A stretch of DNA of 64,000 nucleotides from Neoroseomonas eburnea (lineage in GTDB: Bacteria; Pseudomonadota; Alphaproteobacteria; Acetobacterales; Acetobacteraceae): positions 1 to 64,000 of the forward strand of contig NZ_JAAEDL010000001.1 of assembly GCF_018129005.1 (NCBI RefSeq), written 5' to 3'. Both the position numbers and the translations under genes were made by a program. The notes under the pieces were generated by a model, which did no database searches, had not been told where the DNA came from, and was given only the letters and a program-made list of their open reading frames with translations. Every line of letters begins with the position of its first letter. Positions within the stretch are counted from its first letter, which is position 1. Of the stretch, positions 42,638 to 53,042 are shown in pieces.

Positions 42638-44226
42638 TGGCGCTTCGTCACACCCCAGAAGACCGGGATGGTGGTCTGGCGCAGGCCCTCGATATTGGCG
42701 CGATAGGCCGCCAGCACGCGGAACTGCCCGCCATTGATGTAGGGCAGCACCTCATAGGCACGTGCGTGCACGCGCTCCAGGATCTCGCGCCGCTTCGCCG
42801 GATCGGCTTCCTCCCACCAGGAGGCGCGCAGCCGTTCGAGCTCCGCGTCGCAAGGCCAGCCGGCGGGCGCCGTCTCGCAGGGCGCGCCGAGATAGAGGTT
42901 CACCAGCGGGTTCTGCGCATCGAGCACATTGGCGATGGTGACGAAGAGGTTCCAGCCGCCCTGCTCGACCGGCTCGCGCCGGTTGCGCCGCTGGGTCACC
43001 GTCGCCCAGTCCATGGCGACAACGTCCATGTTCAGCCCGGCACGGCGCATGTTCTCCGCCATGGTCAGCGTCACGGCGTTGTTGATCGGCGAATCCGTCG
43101 CGTTGAGGAACACCACGCGCTGGCCGTTGTAGCCGGCCTCCCGCAGCAGGGCGCGGGCGCGGTCGAGGTTGATCTCCCGCAGCCCTTCCGCGCCGGCGGC
43201 GCTCTCCAGCGGCGTGCCGCAGAGGAAATAGGCCGGGCAATAGGGCACCTGCTCGGAGGGCGCGACGCCGATCGCCTGCAGGTTCTCGTGCTGGTTCACC
43301 AGGTACAGCAGCGCCCGCCGCGCGCGCGCGTCGTTGAACGGCGGGACGGCGTGGTTCGGCCGCAGCCACACCACCGAGCCCACCGGGTTCAGCGCGAAGG
43401 TGCGGATGTTGCGGTTGCGCTGCAACACCGGCAGCACGTCCGGCGTCGGCTGCTCGATGAAGTCGATCTCGCCCGATTGCAGCGCCGCGGCCGCCGTCGC
43501 CGGATCGGAGATGCCGAGCCATTCGACGCGCTCGACCTGCACGACCTTGCCGCCGGCGAGCCCGTCCGCCGGTTCCGGCCGCGGGCGGTAGGCGGGGTTG
43601 CGGACATAGACGGCACGCTCGCCCGGCAGGAAGTCCTGCGCGCGGAAGATGAAGGGTCCGGAGCCCGTCGCATCGGTGAAGGCGACATTGGCCGGCGTGT
43701 TCGCGATCCGCTCCGGCATGACGAACAGCGCGCTGGCGGTCGAGCGCGCCAGCGCCTCCGTCACCAGGCCGAAGGGGCGGGAGAGCCGCAGCGTGAAGCT
43801 GCGGTCGTCCACCACCTCCAGTGCGCCGGTCGCCGCCAGCAGCGCGCGGCCGGCGATGTCGCGCTGGCCCCAGCGGCGGATCGAGGCGACGGCATCGGCC
43901 GCGCGCACCGGCTGGCCGTCATGGAAGGCGAGGCCCTCGCGCAGGGTGAAGCGCCAGGTCATGCGGTCGGGCGAGACCTCGAACCGCTCGACCATCTGCG
44001 GCTGCGCCTCGCCCCGGCTGTCGAGGCCGAAGAGCTGATCGTAGACGAAGAAGCCGTGGTTGCGCACGAAGGCGGCGGTCGAGACCACCGGGTCGACGCT
44101 CGCCAGCGGATTGACGAGCACCACGCGCAGCGTCCCCGAGGGCGCCGGCTGCGCCGGGGCGGGACGGGGTGCCGCCAGCAGGGCGAGCACCGCCACTGCC
44201 AGCATGGTGAACCTGCGCCTGGCCAT
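42634..44226 (-). CDS. ABC transporter substrate-binding protein, peptide/nickel (SBP_bac_5) family
   Basis: This 530-aa periplasmic receptor of the DppA/OppA family has a signal peptide (MARRRFTMLAVAVLALLAAP, cleavage around RPAPAQ) and SBP_bac_5 patterns: MTWRFTLREGLAFHDGQPV, GSGPFIF, and FNDARARRALLYLVNQ. ATG 44226 is preceded by GGAGG and gives a normal signal; in-frame ATGs upstream do not. No permease or ATPase genes are adjacent, so it must share membrane parts encoded elsewhere. It is coupled to a RidA-like gene and divergent from DUF1028. Confidence 0.88.
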   Translation of the reverse strand: MARRRFTMLAVAVLALLAAPRPAPAQPAPSGTLRVVLVNPLASVDPVVSTAAFVRNHGFFVYDQLFGLDSRGEAQPQMVERFEVSPDRMTWRFTLREGLAFHDGQPVRAADAVASIRRWGQRDIAGRALLAATGALEVVDDRSFTLRLSRPFGLVTEALARSTASALFVMPERIANTPANVAFTDATGSGPFIFRAQDFLPGERAVYVRNPAYRPRPEPADGLAGGKVVQVERVEWLGISDPATAAAALQSGEIDFIEQPTPDVLPVLQRNRNIRTFALNPVGSVVWLRPNHAVPPFNDARARRALLYLVNQHENLQAIGVAPSEQVPYCPAYFLCGTPLESAAGAEGLREINLDRARALLREAGYNGQRVVFLNATDSPINNAVTLTMAENMRRAGLNMDVVAMDWATVTQRRNRREPVEQGGWNLFVTIANVLDAQNPLVNLYLGAPCETAPAGWPCDAELERLRASWWEEADPAKRREILERVHARAYEVLPYINGGQFRVLAAYRANIEGLRQTTIPVFWGVTKRQ

Positions 44227-44347
44227 CTCTGCCTCCGTGATGCCGTCCCGCGCCATCATGCCAGCCCTGTGAGGCTTGTCCAACGGGCGCCCTGGACGCC
44301 GCGCACGCCCGGGCCTTGAATGCGACGCTTTCGCCAAAGGGGCCGGC

Positions 44348-45004
44348 ATGACTTTCTCCCTGCTCGGGCGTTGCGCGCGGACCGGACAGTTCGGCGCGGC
44401 GGTGACGACATCCTCCATCGCGGTCGGCACCCGCGTGCCGTTCCTCGCCGCCGGGCTGGGCGGCGTGCTGACGCAGCACCGCACCGACCCGCGGCTCGGG
44501 CCGCGCGGGCTCGACCTGCTGCGCTCCGGCTGCTCGGCGGAGGAGGCGGTGGCGGCGCTGGTCGCCTCGACGCCTGACCACCGTTGGCGGCAGATCGCGG
44601 TGATGGACCGCGAAGGCCGCACCGCGCATTTCCATGGCGAGCGCGTGAAGCCCGCGCGCGGCGTCGCGCATGGCAAGGACGTGGTCGCCATCGGCAATAT
44701 CCTCGCCAATGACCGCGTGCCGGCGGCGATGGCCGAGGCCTTCCTCGCCGCCGCAGACCAGCCGCTCGCCGAGCGCCTGGTGCGCGCCCTCGAAGCCGGC
44801 GAAGCGGCCGGCGGCGAGCATGGCGAGGTCACCTCCGCCAGCCTGCTCGTCGTGCACCGCGAGGTCTTCCCATACGTCGACCTGCGCGTGGACAAGGCGG
44901 TCGGCCCGATCCCGGCGCTGCGCGCGCTGTGGGAGGAGTACGCGCCGCTCGCCGACGGCTTCGTCGCGCGCGCCGTGGCCCCCGAAGACGCGCCGATCAT
45001 CTGA
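44348..45004 (+). CDS. DUF1028 domain-containing protein (Ntn-hydrolase-like)
   Basis: This 218-aa protein matches the DUF1028 pattern along its whole length: MTFSLLGR start, GAAVTTSSIAVGTRVPFLAAGLGGVLTQ, LDLLRSGCSAEEAVAAL, WRQIAVMDREG, VAIGNILAND, GEVTSASLLVVH and VDLRVDKAVGPI. The family is uncharacterised and is thought to resemble Ntn hydrolases. ATG 44348 is the family's normal start. The gene is followed 9 nt later by a class V aminotransferase. Confidence 0.88.
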   Translation: MTFSLLGRCARTGQFGAAVTTSSIAVGTRVPFLAAGLGGVLTQHRTDPRLGPRGLDLLRSGCSAEEAVAALVASTPDHRWRQIAVMDREGRTAHFHGERVKPARGVAHGKDVVAIGNILANDRVPAAMAEAFLAAADQPLAERLVRALEAGEAAGGEHGEVTSASLLVVHREVFPYVDLRVDKAVGPIPALRALWEEYAPLADGFVARAVAPEDAPII

Positions 45005-45013
45005 GGCGGCGAG

Positions 45014-46144
45014 GTGACGCTGGCGCCGCTCTTCGACCCCGCGGAGTTCCGCATCCCGCCCGGTGTCGCGCATGTCTGCGCGGCGGGGGAGACGCCCTTC
45101 CTCCGCCGCCACGACGCCGCCTTCGCCGCCTATGCGGAGGACAAGTCGGCCGGCTCCCCGGGACGCACGCGGCAGGAGGCGCGGCTGGCCTCCGCGCGCG
45201 CCGGCGCGGCCCGGCTGTTCGGGGTGCAGCCGGGCGACATCGGCTTCGTCTCCAGCGTCGCGGAAGGCGTCTCCATGGTGGTGGAGAGCCTCGACTGGCG
45301 CCCCGGCGACGAGGTCGTGGTCGACCCGGATGAGTACCCCTCCGTCGTCGCGCCGCTGGCGCAGCGCGAGCGGCCAGCTATCACGCTGCGCTTCGCGCCG
45401 ATGAGCGACCCGGCCGCCGTCGCCGCCGCGATCACCGAACGCACGCGGATGATCGCGGTCAGTGCCGTCTCCTTCCTCAGTGCCGCGCGCTACGACCTGA
45501 GCGCGCTGCGCGCGGCGGCGGACCGCGTCGGCGCGCTGCTGGTGGTGGACTTCACGCAAGGGGCCGGTTGGCTGCCGATCCGGGCGGAGGTCGCCGACTT
45601 CGCCTTCTCCGCCACCTACAAATGGGTGCTCGGCACCACCGGCACCGCCATCGCCTATTGGAACCGGGCGCGGCAACCCGATTGGGCGCCGAGCACGGCG
45701 GGCTGGCATTCCATCGCCTCGATGGCGCGGCCGGACTGGTCGCAGGCTCCGGCGCTGCTGCCCGATGCGGCGCGCTTCACGCGCGGCAATCCGGCGCATC
45801 TCGCGCTCTACGTGCTGGATGGCGCGCTCGGCTATCTGGAGCGCTTCGGCGCCCCGGCGATCGAACGCCACGTGCAGGCGCTGACGGTGGAGATGCTGGC
45901 GCGGCTCACCGCCGCCGGCATCCCGTCCACCACGCCGCCCGATCCGCGGCAGCACGGCGCGAGCGTCTGCGTGCAGAGCCCGCACGCCGCGGCGATCGTC
46001 GCCGGGATGGAGCGGCGCGGCGTCTTCGCCTGGAACGGGCGCGGCCGTGTCCGCGTCTCCTTCCACGGCTACAACGGCGGCGAGGACATGGCGCGCGCAA
46101 CGGATGCGCTGATCGCCGAATGGCGTGCCGCCACCACGACCTAG
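45014..46144 (+). CDS. aminotransferase class V-fold PLP-dependent enzyme
   Basis: This 376-aa fold-type I PLP enzyme resembles cysteine desulfurases, kynureninases and isopenicillin-N epimerases. The PLP-contacting aspartate is Asp179 (LLVVDFTQGAGW) and the Schiff-base lysine Lys203 (SATYKWVLGTTG). Substrate is unknown; the KW-LGTTG version of the motif is more like epimerase/lyase relatives than NifS. GTG 45014 is taken as start because it lies 9 nt after the DUF1028 stop and precedes the conserved N-terminus. It is followed closely by a zinc alcohol dehydrogenase. Confidence 0.88.
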   Translation: MTLAPLFDPAEFRIPPGVAHVCAAGETPFLRRHDAAFAAYAEDKSAGSPGRTRQEARLASARAGAARLFGVQPGDIGFVSSVAEGVSMVVESLDWRPGDEVVVDPDEYPSVVAPLAQRERPAITLRFAPMSDPAAVAAAITERTRMIAVSAVSFLSAARYDLSALRAAADRVGALLVVDFTQGAGWLPIRAEVADFAFSATYKWVLGTTGTAIAYWNRARQPDWAPSTAGWHSIASMARPDWSQAPALLPDAARFTRGNPAHLALYVLDGALGYLERFGAPAIERHVQALTVEMLARLTAAGIPSTTPPDPRQHGASVCVQSPHAAAIVAGMERRGVFAWNGRGRVRVSFHGYNGGEDMARATDALIAEWRAATTT

Positions 46145-46157
46145 GAGGAAACCAAGC

Positions 46158-47291
46158 ATGCGCATGAAGGCCGCCGTCCTGTTCGAGCAGGGGCTTCCCC
46201 GACCCTATGCGACGTCCCGCCCCATGGTGGTGGAGGAGGTCGAGCTCGACCCGCCCGGTCCCGGCGAGATGCTGATCGAGGTGGCCGCGGCCGGCCTGTG
46301 CCATTCGGACCTTTCGACCATCGAAAACCAGCGTCCGCGCCCGCTGCCGATCGTGATCGGCCATGAGGGTGCCGGCATCGTGCGCGAGGTCGGCCCCGGC
46401 GTCACCGACGTGAAGGAAGGGGACCACGTCGTCACCGTCTTCGCGCCGTCCTGCGGCAATTGCCGCTACTGCGTGCGCGGCCGGCCCAATATCTGCCCGA
46501 CCGGCAATGCCTTCCGCGCGGCGGGGCAATTGCCGACCGGCACGCGGCGCCTGAAGCGCCTGGATGGCACGCCGATCAACCACAACAGCGGGTTGTCGCT
46601 CTATGCGCAGTATGCCGTGGTGGCGCGGCGCTCGGCGGTGAAGATCGGCAAGGACATCCCGCTCGACGATGCGGCGATCTTCGGTTGCGCGGTGATGACC
46701 GGCGCCGGCGCGGTGCTCAACACCGCCGGGCTGCGGGCTGGCGAGGCGGTCGCCGTGGTCGGCCTCGGCGGAGTCGGCATGAATGCGCTGTTCGGCGCGG
46801 TCGCGGCGGGGGCAGAGCGCATCGTCGCCATCGACACCAATCCGCAGAAGCTCGAACTGGCGAAGCAATGGGGTGCGACCGACGTCTTCCTCGCCGGCAA
46901 CGAGGATTGCGCGGCGGCAGTGCGGGATGCGACCGACGGCGGCCTCGACACGGTGATCGAGACGGCGGGCAGCGTGCCCGCGATGCAGCTCGCCATCGCC
47001 ATCACCGCGCGCGGCGGGGAGACGATCAGCGCCGGGCTGCCGAACATCAACGCGCAGGTCTCCTACCTGCACGCCAGCATGGTCAGCGAGGAGCGCAGCA
47101 TCCGCGGCTCCTACATGGGATCCTGCGTGCCGGAGCGCGACCTGCCGCGGCTGCTCGGCCTCTATCGCCGCGGCAAGCTGCCGGTGGACAAGCTCAAGAC
47201 CAGCCACATCACCTTCGATCAGATCAACGAGGGCTTCGACCTGCTGTCCGACGGCGCGGTGCTGCGGCAGATGCTGCGGCCGAACGCCTGA
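46158..47291 (+). CDS. zinc-dependent alcohol dehydrogenase (class III-like)
   Basis: This 377-aa medium-chain dehydrogenase has the catalytic zinc ligands Cys48 (GLCHSD) and the GHE motif at His69-Glu70, the structural zinc cysteines Cys99, 102, 105 and 113, and the Rossmann motif VVGLGGVGMNALFGA. It oxidises an alcohol or reduces an aldehyde with NAD(P). A perfect AGGAGG-type site lies before ATG 46158. It is the last gene of the DUF1028-aminotransferase operon; a gap of 95 bp separates it from ureD. Confidence 0.92.
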   Translation: MRMKAAVLFEQGLPRPYATSRPMVVEEVELDPPGPGEMLIEVAAAGLCHSDLSTIENQRPRPLPIVIGHEGAGIVREVGPGVTDVKEGDHVVTVFAPSCGNCRYCVRGRPNICPTGNAFRAAGQLPTGTRRLKRLDGTPINHNSGLSLYAQYAVVARRSAVKIGKDIPLDDAAIFGCAVMTGAGAVLNTAGLRAGEAVAVVGLGGVGMNALFGAVAAGAERIVAIDTNPQKLELAKQWGATDVFLAGNEDCAAAVRDATDGGLDTVIETAGSVPAMQLAIAITARGGETISAGLPNINAQVSYLHASMVSEERSIRGSYMGSCVPERDLPRLLGLYRRGKLPVDKLKTSHITFDQINEGFDLLSDGAVLRQMLRPNA

Positions 47292-47386
47292 CCTCCGGCC
47301 TGCCGGCGGCATGGGCGCATCCTGCCCATGTCGCGGGCAGAGGTGCCGCGCTTGCAACATCGTGGCGGCGTGGCAGGGTGGCGCGG

Positions 47387-48220
47387 ATGCCGCGCCGCGC
47401 CGCCGCCTTTCCGACCCATCAGCGTTCGCGTGGCGGTGCCGCGCTGCGCTTCGCCGTCGCGCGCGGAGAGACGCGGCTTGCCGACCTCCATCAGGCGGCG
47501 CCGATGCGCGTCCTTTTCCCCACGCCGGAGCCCGGGGAACCGCCGCTGGCCGCGCTGGTGAACACGGCGGGCGGCCTCGCCGGCGGGGATGAGGTGAGGG
47601 TGGACGTCGCCCTCGGGCCGGGCGCGCATGGTTGCGTCAGCACGCCGGCGGCCGAGAAGGTCTATCGGAGCCTCGGGCCGGAGACGCGCATCGCCGCCCG
47701 GCTGGAGGTCGGCGAAGGCGCCACGCTCGAATGGCTGCCGCAGGAGACGATCCTGTTCGACGGTGCGCGCCTCACGCGGCGGCTCGATGTCGAACTCGCC
47801 CCCGGCGCGACGCTGCTGCTGGCGGAGATGCTCGTCTTCGGCCGCCACGCGCGCGGGGAGGCGTTGCGGGAGGGCAGCCTGCTCGACACCTGGCGCCTCC
47901 GCCGCGGCGGGTCGCTGGCCTGGGCGGATGGGCTGGCATTGGGGGAGGGGATGCGCGAACGGCTCGATGCCCCCTTCGGCTTCGCCGGGGCGGAGGCCTG
48001 CGCGACGCTGCTGGTCACCTCCGATGCCCCGCTCCAGGCGGCCCGCGATGCGGCGCGCAAGGCCGGCGCCGCCGCCACCCTGCCGCGTCCCGGCCTGATG
48101 GTGCTGCGCTGGCTGGGCGGTTCGGCGGAGGTGCGGGACGGTATGGCCGGCGCCATCCGTCTGCTGCGGGCGCGTGTCCTGGGCGCCGCGCCGGTGCTGC
48201 CGCGGCTGTGGACGTGTTGA
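47387..48220 (+). CDS. ureD: urease accessory protein UreD
   Basis: This 277-aa urease maturation factor, with UreF and UreG, forms the scaffold that delivers nickel to apo-urease. UreD marks are the N-terminal GGAALRFAVARGETRL, PEPGEPPLAALVNTAGGLAGGD, the STPAAEKVYRS segment, LEWLPQETILFDGARL and LLAEMLVFGR. ATG 47387 is assigned by comparison with the usual N-terminus; no strong ribosome site is seen, and GTG 47378 is an alternative. It starts the urease cluster, 69 bp ahead of ureA. Confidence 0.92.
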   Translation: MPRRAAAFPTHQRSRGGAALRFAVARGETRLADLHQAAPMRVLFPTPEPGEPPLAALVNTAGGLAGGDEVRVDVALGPGAHGCVSTPAAEKVYRSLGPETRIAARLEVGEGATLEWLPQETILFDGARLTRRLDVELAPGATLLLAEMLVFGRHARGEALREGSLLDTWRLRRGGSLAWADGLALGEGMRERLDAPFGFAGAEACATLLVTSDAPLQAARDAARKAGAAATLPRPGLMVLRWLGGSAEVRDGMAGAIRLLRARVLGAAPVLPRLWTC

Positions 48221-48289
48221 GCAGAGGGCGGCCATGATGGCGCGCGGCTTGCAGCGCCGCGCGCCGGGTCGGCGGAGGAGCGGAAGCGG

Positions 48290-48787
48290 ATGAACCTGAC
48301 GCCTCGGGAAAAGGACAAGCTGCTCGTGGCGATGGCGGCGATCGTCGCGCGCCGGCGGCTGGAGCGTGGCCTCAAGCTGAACTTCCCCGAGGCGGTGGCG
48401 CTGATCACCGATTTCGTCGTGGAAGGCGCGCGCGACGGGCGCAGCGTGGCCGAGCTGATGCGCGACGGCGCCAGGGTGCTGTCGCGCGACCAGGTGATGG
48501 ACGGCATCGCCGAGATGATCCACGAGATCCAGGCCGAAGCGACCTTCCCCGACGGCACGAAGCTGGTCACGGTGCATCAGCCGATCCGTGACGCGGAACC
48601 CGTCGCGGCCCAGGCCAAGGCTGCGGCGAAGAAGCCCGCCCGGCGTGCCGCCGCGAAGCCCGCGGCGAAGAAGCCCGCGAAGCGCGCCGCGGCGAAGCCG
48701 AAGCCCAAGGCGAAGCCCGCACCCGGGGCAAAGCGGCTCGCCGCGAAGGCGAAGCCCGCGGGCAAGGCGAAGGGAGCGCGCCGATGA
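48290..48787 (+). CDS. ureA: urease subunit gamma with a lysine/alanine/proline-rich C-terminal tail
   Basis: Residues 1-100 are a normal, complete UreA ([32 protein letters not shown], the [12 protein letters not shown] ending), the 11-kDa gamma subunit of the urease complex. The protein then runs on for 65 more residues with 16 Lys, 6 Arg and 26 Ala, in repeated AAKKPA/AAAKPK units like the tail of histone H1 or AlgP-type proteins. The tail has no stop or frameshift before it, and its stop overlaps ureB by 4 nt, so it is real coding sequence. Such basic tails bind nucleic acid or polyanions in known proteins; any role in urease is unknown. Confidence 0.93.
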   Translation: MNLTPREKDKLLVAMAAIVARRRLERGLKLNFPEAVALITDFVVEGARDGRSVAELMRDGARVLSRDQVMDGIAEMIHEIQAEATFPDGTKLVTVHQPIRDAEPVAAQAKAAAKKPARRAAAKPAAKKPAKRAAAKPKPKAKPAPGAKRLAAKAKPAGKAKGARR

Positions 48788-49089
48788 TCCCCGGCGAGAT
48801 CCTCCCCGCCGCCGGTGAGATCGAGCTCAACGCCGATCGCATCGCCGTCGAGATCGAGGTTGCGAACACCGGCGACCGCCCCGTGCAGGTCGGCAGCCAC
48901 TACCACTTCGCGGAGACCAACCCGCAATTGCGCTTCGACCGCGCGGTCGCGCGCGGGAAGCGGCTCGACATCGCCGCCGGCACCGCCGTGCGCTTCGAGC
49001 CCGGCCAGACCCGCAAGGTGCGGCTGATCCCCTTCGCCGGCGCGCGCATCGTGCACGGCTTCCGCGGCGAGACGGAAGGAGCGGTGTAG
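48784..49089 (+). CDS. ureB: urease subunit beta
   Basis: This 101-aa protein is a complete Ure[18 protein letters not shown] at the start, [16 protein letters not shown] (conserved histidines of the beta-gamma interface), and [17 protein letters not shown] towards the end. With UreA and UreC it forms the (abc)3 enzyme. ATG 48784 overlaps the ureA stop by 4 nt and the stop is 2 nt before the ureC ATG. Confidence 0.95.
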   Translation: MIPGEILPAAGEIELNADRIAVEIEVANTGDRPVQVGSHYHFAETNPQLRFDRAVARGKRLDIAAGTAVRFEPGQTRKVRLIPFAGARIVHGFRGETEGAV

Positions 49090-49091
49090 AG

Positions 49092-50807
<1,716 letters not shown>

Positions 50808-50817
50808 GGAGCACGCC

Positions 50818-51165
50818 ATGCCGCAGGTCAGGCTGCCGCTGTCGGGCGACGTCACCCAGGTCATCAACCCGTGGACCTGGATCCTCCAGGGCAACCGGCT
50901 CAACCTGCTCACGGTGAATGTCGGCTATTCCGTCGATCCGGACCTCGAACAGGAGATCCTGGAAGGCGTGGGGAGCTACGGCCGGCAGATCGGCCACATC
51001 ACCGAGGCATTGGAGGTCATCATTCGTCGCTCCGGATTGATCGAGAATCCCGACCTCCCGCGGGAGGAGAAGGATGCGCTGCTGTTGCTCCTGCAACAGG
51101 CCGCGGCGGTGCGCGAGGTGAAGAGGGGCGTCCGCGCAGGTGCCGCGCGGCGCGCCGCGGCATGA
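50818..51165 (+). CDS. unrecognised 115-aa protein encoded between ureC and ureE
   Basis: I do not recognise this family. The N-terminal 40 residues look beta-rich (MPQVRLPLSGDVTQVI, NPWTWILQGNRLNLLTV), while the rest looks helical with acidic and leucine-rich faces (DLEQEILEGVGSYGRQIG, EALEVII, EEKDALLLLLQQAAAVREV), and it ends in a basic Ala/Arg stretch. There is no signal peptide, membrane segment or cysteine pair. It starts after GAGGAG with 10-nt spacing to ureC and its stop overlaps ureE by 4 nt, so it is coexpressed with the maturation genes. A structural or accessory role in urease is possible but only from position. Confidence 0.88.
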   Translation: MPQVRLPLSGDVTQVINPWTWILQGNRLNLLTVNVGYSVDPDLEQEILEGVGSYGRQIGHITEALEVIIRRSGLIENPDLPREEKDALLLLLQQAAAVREVKRGVRAGAARRAAA

Positions 51166-51704
51166 GCGAGAACATCCCCCGCGCGACGCGCGTCGCGCGT
51201 GCCGGAAGCTGGCCCGAGGCCGAAGCGCGCGACGCCGTGCTGGTCGATTTCGACGACCGCTATCGCCGCCGCAGGCTCTATACGGGGGATGGCGGCCTCG
51301 CCTTCCTGCTCGACCTGCCGGAAGCGACGGTGCTGCGCGACGGCGACGGGCTGGCGCTCGCCACCGGCGGCTTCGTGCGCGTGAAGGCGGCGCCCGAGCC
51401 GCTGGTCGAGATCACCGCCGACAGCCACGAGCATTTCGCGCGCCTCGCCTGGCACCTCGGCAACCGGCACCTGCCGACGCAGATCGCCGGCGACCGGCTG
51501 CTGATCCGCGACGACCATGTCATCGTCCACATGCTGGAAGGCCTCGGCGCGACGCTGCGCAAGGTGGACGCGCCCTTCGACCCGGAAGGCGGCGCCTATG
51601 GCGAGCACAACCACAACCCCGGCCACCAGCATCACCACCACCACCACGATCACGGCGACCACGACCATCACCACGACCACGAGCACTGCGACCACCACCA
51701 CTGA
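51162..51704 (+). CDS. ureE: urease accessory protein UreE with histidine-rich tail
   Basis: This 180-aa nickel metallochaperone has an N-terminal domain (about 1-75, DAVLVDFDDRYRRRRLYTG), the metal-binding C-terminal domain with LAWHLGNRHLPTQI, and the conserved nickel histidine in IRDDHVIVHMLEGLGA. The last 35 or so residues carry 19 histidines and one cysteine, mixed with Asp, which is typical of nickel-storing UreE versions. ATG 51162 overlaps the stop of the preceding small gene by 4 nt. The His-tail DNA is also read in another frame at the start of ureF. Confidence 0.94.
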   Translation: MSENIPRATRVARAGSWPEAEARDAVLVDFDDRYRRRRLYTGDGGLAFLLDLPEATVLRDGDGLALATGGFVRVKAAPEPLVEITADSHEHFARLAWHLGNRHLPTQIAGDRLLIRDDHVIVHMLEGLGATLRKVDAPFDPEGGAYGEHNHNPGHQHHHHHHDHGDHDHHHDHEHCDHHH

Positions 51705-52370
51705 GGCGCTTTACCGCCTGCTGGCCTGGCTCTCGCCGGCCTATCCGGTCGGCGCCTACACCTACAGCCACGGTCTGGAGGCGGCGGTGGAGGACGGCGC
51801 GGTGCGCAACCGCGACGACCTCGTCGCCTATGTGACGGCGGCGCTGCGCGACGGGGCAGGGCGGGTGGATGGCGCGCTGCTCGCCGCCGCGCACCGCGCC
51901 ATGGCGGCGGGCAGGCCGCGCGCGCTGGATGCGGCGGCGGAACTCGGCGCCGCCTGGCGCGGCACGGCGGAGACGGCTCTCGAAGCCGAGGCGCAGGGCA
52001 CCGCCTTCCTGTCGGTGACGCTCGCCGCCTGGCCGGAGCCGCGCCTCGCCGCCTTCGCCGCGCGGCATCCGCGTCGCATCGTCCATGCCGTCGCCTTCGG
52101 CGCGGCGGCGGCGGCGCATGGGGTGGATCTTCGTGCCGCGGGTTTCGGCTATCTTTCGGCCTTCGCGGCGAACCTCGTCTCGGCGGGCGTGCGGCTGGTG
52201 CCGCTCGGCCAGACCGACGGGCAGATGGCGACCGCCGCGCTGCTGCCGGTCGTCGCCGCGGCGACGGAGGCCGCGCTCGCCGCCGATCTCGACCGCCTGG
52301 GCACTGCCAGCCCGGCGCTCGACCTCTTCTCCATCCGTCACGAGACGCAATACACGAGGCTCTTCCGCTC

Positions 52371-52374
<4 letters not shown>
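51598..52374 (+). CDS. ureF: urease accessory protein UreF (start uncertain, overlaps ureE tail)
   Basis: The conserved UreF domain starts at about 51706 ([25 protein letters not shown]) and runs to the stop, with the usual [20 protein letters not shown] and [17 protein letters not shown] ending. It regulates UreG GTPase in the UreDFG complex. The nearest in-frame ATG is 51598, within ureE, and no ATG or GTG is found between it and the conserved domain. Translation from 51598 gives a 258-aa protein with about 37 extra residues, mostly Thr with some Ala, Ser and Ile, read from the CAC/CAT-rich ureE tail. A rare non-standard start (for example CTG 51718) is the alternative. Confidence 0.85.

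Positions 52375-53038
<664 letters not shown>

Positions 53039-53042
<4 letters not shown>

Noticed and set aside
48600-48780. Possible frameshift or misassembly creating the basic tail of UreA
   Set aside because: The frame stays open with consistent codon use and ends in the normal 4-nt overlap with ureB, which would be unlikely if the frame were wrong. It is therefore treated as real, with the caveat in the finding.
51608-51700. CAC/CAT-rich tract resembling a microsatellite or tandem repeat
   Set aside because: It is coding: the ureE frame gives the His/Asp metal-binding tail, and the irregular order of codons does not form a true tandem repeat array.
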